From RGIG8244 sp045639325 (lineage in GTDB: Bacteria > Verrucomicrobiota > Lentisphaeria > Victivallales > UBA1829), in contig JAZUCU010000002.1 of the NCBI GenBank assembly GCA_045639325.1, positions 1 through 64,000 on the forward strand: DNA of 64,000 nt, given 5' to 3'. Position 1 is the stretch's first letter; each line of letters starts with the position of its first letter. Both the position numbers and the translations under genes were made by a program. This document shows, piece after piece, positions 60,174 through 64,000 of the stretch. Below the pieces are notes generated by a model. The model saw only the letters and a list, made by a program, of their open reading frames with translations. It did no database searches and was not told where the DNA came from.

Positions 60174-61544
60174 ATGGAAACGATTGCTAATTTTATTGCT
60201 GATTTCAACAAGTTCCTCTGGGGCCCGCCTTTACTTTTTATGTTAGTCGGGGTTCATATCTTCCTCACCTTCCGCCTGAAATTTATTCAGCGTTATATTC
60301 CGCTGGGAATTAAACTCTCCATCAAAAACGATCATAACAGTTCCGGTATGATTTCCAACTTCGGGGCTCTTTCCATTGCACTGGCGGCAACGATCGGGAC
60401 CGGTAATATTATCGGGGTTGCAACGGCTATTGTTCTCGGCGGCCCCGGTGCAGTTTTCTGGTGTTGGATATGCGGGATTTTCGGGATTGCGACGAAGTAT
60501 GGCGAAAGTTTGCTTTCTCTGAAATATCGCGTACAATCTCCCGATGGTCAATTCCATGGCGGTCCTATGTATGCCATCGAAAAAGGAATGAAGAATAAAT
60601 GGCTGGCAGTTCTGTTTGCCATATTCACAGTCGGCGCAAGTTTCGGTGTGGGGAATCTGGCACAGAGTAATGCGGTTTCCACATTTACATACGAAGCATT
60701 CGGCGTCCCGCAGTGGGTGACCGGTATCGGTGAAACCTTGTTCATTGCACTGGCAGTATTCGGCGGACTCAAGGTGATTTCCCGTATCTGTTCCGCTCTG
60801 GTTCCGGTTATGGCGGTCTTCTATGTGATCAGCTGTTTCGTTATTCTTTTTATCTGCCGGGATATGATTCTGCCTGCGATTCAGTTGATCGTGACGGAAG
60901 CATTCAGTCTGCGTTCCGTTACCGGCGGTTTCACAGGAACCGTTATCATGCTTGCCATGCGTTACGGGATTGCCCGCGGCTTGTTCTCCAATGAATCCGG
61001 GCTGGGGTCTGCTCCTATTATTGCAGCGGCAGCGCAGACACGGAATCCTGTTCGTCAGGCATTGATTTCCTCCACAGGAACTTTCTGGGATACCGTATGC
61101 ATTTGTGCCATTACCGGTATCACCATTGTTTCCGCCATGCTTTTTACCTACGGTAATTGCGGGGGTGTTGATTTCAGCAAATTCCAGGCACAGGAATTGA
61201 CCAAGACAGCATTCAATGTTCTCCCGTTCTCCGGATTATCCATTTTGACGATTGCCCTTGCGATTTTTGCCTGCACTACGGTTCTCGGCTGGTTCTGTTA
61301 CGGCGAACAGGCGATTCATTATCTTGGCGGAAAGAAAGCACTTTTTGTATACCGTTTGATTTTTATTGCAGCGGTCTATTTCGGTGCCGTCACAAAACTG
61401 GAAATTGTATGGAACTTCTCCGATATTGCCAACGGATTGATGGCAATTCCTAATATTATCTCCCTCTTTGTATTGCATAAAGTCATTGCCGCAGAAACAA
61501 AACGTTATCTGCACGATGGCAAAATTGACGATTACGCAGACTAA
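60174..61544 (+). CDS. Sodium:alanine (AGCS) symporter
   Basis: 456 residues from ATG 60174; the frame is open 25 codons earlier but the promoter lies there. Family signatures are GALSIALAATIGTGNIIGVA, the FGIATKYGESLLSLKYR loop and GLFSNESGLGSAPI. About ten to eleven membrane helices. It should import alanine or glycine with Na+ (or H+) across the inner membrane. Single gene, with a hairpin after the stop. Confidence 0.92.
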   Translation: METIANFIADFNKFLWGPPLLFMLVGVHIFLTFRLKFIQRYIPLGIKLSIKNDHNSSGMISNFGALSIALAATIGTGNIIGVATAIVLGGPGAVFWCWICGIFGIATKYGESLLSLKYRVQSPDGQFHGGPMYAIEKGMKNKWLAVLFAIFTVGASFGVGNLAQSNAVSTFTYEAFGVPQWVTGIGETLFIALAVFGGLKVISRICSALVPVMAVFYVISCFVILFICRDMILPAIQLIVTEAFSLRSVTGGFTGTVIMLAMRYGIARGLFSNESGLGSAPIIAAAAQTRNPVRQALISSTGTFWDTVCICAITGITIVSAMLFTYGNCGGVDFSKFQAQELTKTAFNVLPFSGLSILTIALAIFACTTVLGWFCYGEQAIHYLGGKKALFVYRLIFIAAVYFGAVTKLEIVWNFSDIANGLMAIPNIISLFVLHKVIAAETKRYLHDGKIDDYAD

Positions 61545-61578
61545 AAAAAAGCCGGAAGCTTTTTGAGGGCTTCCGGCT
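61543..61578. terminator. Terminator hairpin between symporter and M24 genes
   Basis: 10-bp stem AGCCGGAAGC (61550-61559) with GCTTCCGGCT (61569-61578). The T8 tract follows on the minus strand (61550-61543), so it best serves the M24 gene; it may act in both directions. Confidence 0.8.
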
Positions 61579-61608
61579 CTTCTGAAATCTTCTTGATACC
61601 GTATCCGA

Positions 61609-62787
61609 TTAGAAATTATCCAAATCGGTGTGGAGTTTATCCATCTTCGTGCTGAACGGCACTGCGCCGTTTTCAGTGATTTCATAACCTGTTTCAATAC
61701 GGACACCGTTAAATTCCGGATGACCGAAGAAGCTGACGTCAACGCAAACAGTCATGCCGGGAACCAGCACGTCAACACTGTTGGGCCCGAAGAAGGGAGC
61801 TTCTGCTTCATTCAAACCGATGGTGTGAACGAAGGGGCAGACCAGATATTTTTCAAAACCGTGTTTCTTGAAGTATGCACGTGCGGGAGCATCAATTTCC
61901 TTACCGGAAAGACCGACTTTGAGCATGTCCTTTGTCAGGCAGAATGCTTCACGCAGATATTTCATGCATTCGATCTGTTTTGCAGAATATTTACCATTGA
62001 CAGGGAGTGCATCGCCCATCACACCGGTGCAGCCCTGGACTTTCGGAGAAAGACCGATCATCACAAGTTCGCCATCCTGCATGACTTTTGTAGTAGCGGT
62101 GGGAACGACGGCATTACCGCGGATACCGCTGCCGACGATAGCTGTGAAACCGAAACCGGTAGCACCACGGCTGCGTGCTGCATATTCACCGGCTGCAGCA
62201 ACCTGAATTTCTGTGTTGCCGACCTGGATCATTTCTTTCATTGCATCGTAGCTGAGGTCAGCCAGTTTGAATGCCGCGCGCATCTGTTCAATTTCCCAGG
62301 TGGATTTGATGTGGCGCAGACGCAGGTAATCATCGGTAATATCAACGATTTCAACGCCCTGGAAACCGGCTTCGATCTGCATACGGCAACCGTAAGGCAT
62401 CTGATCAGCACCGACAATACCGATACGTTTGACAGTACCGATTGTCTGATTCAATTCAGCAAACAGTTTCGGGAAGTCGATAATAGTAGCAGCAGGATAT
62501 TCTTCGTCCGGAACCATGAAGACGGGGAAGTTTCTTGTTTCTTTGACGGCGCTGTCCTGTTTTGCGAACGGTTCACTTTCGGGACCGCCGAGCAGCAGAG
62601 GTGTGCCATTGCGGGGAACGAGAACAGCACCGCTTTCGAACTGGGGACACCATCCGGTGAGGTACCAGCCATTGGCGATATTGAGTTCATCATAATAAAC
62701 AAGAGCGAGATCCAGATTTTTTGCTTCGAGGATCTTGCGGACGTTTGCCATACGGGCATCACATTCACTTTGGATCAAGTAACCCAT
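61609..62787 (-). CDS. M24 peptidase-fold protein lacking canonical metal ligands
   Basis: 392 residues with the two-domain creatinase/prolidase layout: N-terminal creatinase-like domain (1-150) and C-terminal pita-bread fold. In active M24 enzymes the pattern is about MIDLSP...GYTSD...; here the line reads VMIGLSPKVQGCTGVMGD, so the first two Asp ligands seem to be Gly and Val. His is kept in FVHTIGLNEAEAP, the EPG glutamate region reads VCVDVSFFG (Asp), and the last Glu is kept in GVRIETGYEI. It may be a creatinase-like hydrolase without metals, or a divergent subfamily. Own promoter and terminator. Confidence 0.8.
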   Translation of the reverse strand: MGYLIQSECDARMANVRKILEAKNLDLALVYYDELNIANGWYLTGWCPQFESGAVLVPRNGTPLLLGGPESEPFAKQDSAVKETRNFPVFMVPDEEYPAATIIDFPKLFAELNQTIGTVKRIGIVGADQMPYGCRMQIEAGFQGVEIVDITDDYLRLRHIKSTWEIEQMRAAFKLADLSYDAMKEMIQVGNTEIQVAAAGEYAARSRGATGFGFTAIVGSGIRGNAVVPTATTKVMQDGELVMIGLSPKVQGCTGVMGDALPVNGKYSAKQIECMKYLREAFCLTKDMLKVGLSGKEIDAPARAYFKKHGFEKYLVCPFVHTIGLNEAEAPFFGPNSVDVLVPGMTVCVDVSFFGHPEFNGVRIETGYEITENGAVPFSTKMDKLHTDLDNF

Positions 62788-62831
62788 TAGTTTTTCTCCT
62801 TTATGTTAAATTTAACAGGTCGATATCGTAA

Positions 62832-62859
62832 AATATAACACTGCAATATTAAATTGCAA
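62832..62859 (-). promoter_or_regulatory. Promoter of M24-like gene
   Basis: Minus strand: TTGCAA (62859-62854), 16-nt spacer, TATATT (62837-62832). Confidence 0.5.
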
Positions 62860-62891
62860 ATGGTATTTCAGAGTTTTTTGTGTTTTTTCTG

Positions 62892-63716
62892 TCAGATCTC
62901 AACCACCATGCCATCATAGGCAGGCGTGATCTTGTGGGGAAGGAAAAAGGATTCCAATCGATCCTGACGGGGATCGCCGTGATGAGAGAAGTGATTGACA
63001 ATACATACCGTCTGTTCATCAATCACGCCAAGCTCCAATAACTTATCCCGGAAACGCAGCGTGGCATTGGCACCGAGATGATGTGCATCAAAGTCCGGAC
63101 GCCCGAATGCGGTTGTGGATTCCAGAATAAGCATATCGGCTTTTTTACCGTAATCGGCAGCCATTTTCCAGGATTCTTCGGACCACCAGCCGGAATCGTT
63201 CTGAATCAGGAGCGTTTTGCCGTTACGGGTAAGGAAATAATTCAAAGGTGTGGTTTCAACAGGGTGCGCCGCACGTAAAGCAAAAATCGTCAGGTCATCA
63301 TCCTGAACAGTTTCGCCCGGAGAAATGTGGACGGCATTCAAAAACATTTCTTCAAAGGTACACCCTGTTTCGTTGTGGATTCGTTCCAGCGGTGCAGTAT
63401 CACCAATGATCGTCAATGGCGTATGAACCACGCTGTACCGCTTCTGACGGATCAGGAAGGGATAAACATCCAGATGATCTTTATGGGCATGTGTAAACAA
63501 TACCCGTTTCAGTTTCAAAGTCTGAATCTGGAATTCATCGCGCTGACGTGCAAAGTCCGGACCGCAGTCAATCAGGGTATCGTCATCCAGCAGATAGGAT
63601 GTCCTTCTGCGGAGATTTCTGCCTTTATTTGTACGTGCTTCGATACAAATGGGACATTCACAGAAATATCCCGGCACACCTTCTGCCGCTGCGGATCCGA
63701 GAATTTGCAGTTTCAT
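62892..63716 (-). CDS. Metallo-beta-lactamase-fold phosphodiesterase (PhnP-like)
   Basis: 274 residues. The start MKLQILGSAAAEGVPGYFCECPIC gives the fold's first strand and a CxCxxC zinc site as in PhnP/PqqB-like proteins. Metal ligands are in FTHAHKDHLD (HxHxDH), His in LRAAHPVET, and NHFSHHGD near the end. PhnP hydrolyses cyclic ribose phosphates; the substrate here is open. It begins 7 nt after argB and is likely co-transcribed with it. Confidence 0.85.
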   Translation of the reverse strand: MKLQILGSAAAEGVPGYFCECPICIEARTNKGRNLRRRTSYLLDDDTLIDCGPDFARQRDEFQIQTLKLKRVLFTHAHKDHLDVYPFLIRQKRYSVVHTPLTIIGDTAPLERIHNETGCTFEEMFLNAVHISPGETVQDDDLTIFALRAAHPVETTPLNYFLTRNGKTLLIQNDSGWWSEESWKMAADYGKKADMLILESTTAFGRPDFDAHHLGANATLRFRDKLLELGVIDEQTVCIVNHFSHHGDPRQDRLESFFLPHKITPAYDGMVVEI

Positions 63717-63723
63717 GATAACA

Positions 63724-64000
63724 TCAACCTTTAATGATCTGTGTGCCTACGCCGGATGTCGTAAAAATTTCCAGCAGCAGGGAATGGGGCTGACGTCCAT
63801 CGACCATGTGGACCTGGGAGACACCGCTTTCCAGAGAGCCGACGCAGCTCTGAATTTTGGGGAGCATACCACCGGAAAGAACACCATCCGCAATAAGGTT
63901 GGCAACTTCAGAGGTATGAATGACGCTGATGAGAGAACTTTCATCCTGCGGGTCACGCATGATACCCGGAACATCGCTGAGGAATACCAGTTTTTTCGCA
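63724..64000 (-). CDS. argB: Acetylglutamate kinase, C-terminal part (5' end outside window)
   Basis: The frame is open through base 64000. The visible 91 residues begin AKKLVFLSDVPGIM and contain GGMLPKIQSC, SQVHMVDGRQPHSLLLE and the end GVGTQII, the conserved C-terminal half of ArgB (amino acid kinase fold; phosphorylates N-acetylglutamate in arginine synthesis). Followed after 7 nt by the PhnP-like gene. Confidence 0.93.
   Translation of the reverse strand, partial: AKKLVFLSDVPGIMRDPQDESSLISVIHTSEVANLIADGVLSGGMLPKIQSCVGSLESGVSQVHMVDGRQPHSLLLEIFTTSGVGTQIIKG

Overview
The window reads as a chromosomal segment from an anaerobic, fermentative Gram-negative bacterium. Lentisphaerota (Victivallales-like, PVC group) is the best guess. 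The reasons are large AIDA-type repeat proteins without a Sec signal, a CBM9-like lipoprotein next to a sugar isomerase, a trimeric NAD-dependent [FeFe] hydrogenase, and an indolepyruvate:ferredoxin oxidoreductase cluster. This is inference from gene content; there is no rRNA here, and no tRNA gene was recognised. Host promoters share one clear pattern, TTGA(A/C/T)(A/T) - 16 or 17 nt - TATATT or TATAAT, and most starts carry an AGGAG-type ribosome binding site.

Layout. 1-296: start of a proline-rich secreted protein that runs off the window. 477-1526: ruvB, probably with an almost leaderless mRNA. 1558-4607 (minus): glycan-type lipoprotein and sugar isomerase. 4885-10375 (plus): iorA-iorB-paaK-ACT-cimA, an aryl-keto-acid/CoA-ester and 2-keto-acid operon. 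10396-11233: a membrane protein and a DUF721/DciA-like protein, ending stop-to-stop against hrpA (11234-15097). 15164-17578 (minus): polysaccharide deacetylase, unknown protein, nitroreductase. 17779-18816: RhuM-like. 18897-23414: a 1505-residue AIDA-repeat/FG-GAP protein. 23941-26436: purA and rodA. 26440-33597 (minus): one long run of ABC ATPase, TPR protein, mutL, nadE, prepilin peptidase and lipoprotein, with several overlapping start/stop codons.

33986-42923 is the highlight: a complete filamentous phage (inovirus) prophage of 8,910 bp inserted at a chromosomal dif site. It encodes Rep, an ssDNA-binding-like protein, a ribbon-helix-helix protein, small membrane proteins, a pVIII-like coat protein, a cysteine-rich pIII-like adsorption protein, a pVI-like protein, Zot/pI and a secretin/pIV. 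A divergent HTH + DUF2726 pair sits behind a promoter region with two operator-like palindromes. There is no integrase. The left end is a full dif site and the right end shares only the XerC arm. A second, inverted dif-like site lies 79 nt from the right end with a perfect 11-bp stem between them, which is the arrangement used by CTXphi to fold an attachment site from single-stranded DNA. The coat gene has an A8 run between its good ribosome binding site and its open frame, suggesting slippage or an indel.

43125-45927 (minus): HAD hydrolase, holA, M42 aminopeptidase. 46119-51461: a 1780-residue RTX/FN3-type surface protein. 51565-55772 (minus): hydrogenase hydC-hydB-hydA. 56211-57849 (minus): adk-map-infA. 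57994-59987 (minus): methyltransferase-queE-queC. 60174-61544: Na+/alanine symporter. 61609-64000 (minus): M24 peptidase-like protein, PhnP-like metallo-hydrolase and the end of argB. The hydrogenase and the 2-oxoacid oxidoreductase both handle reduced ferredoxin, so a ferredoxin/NADH/H2 fermentative economy is likely.
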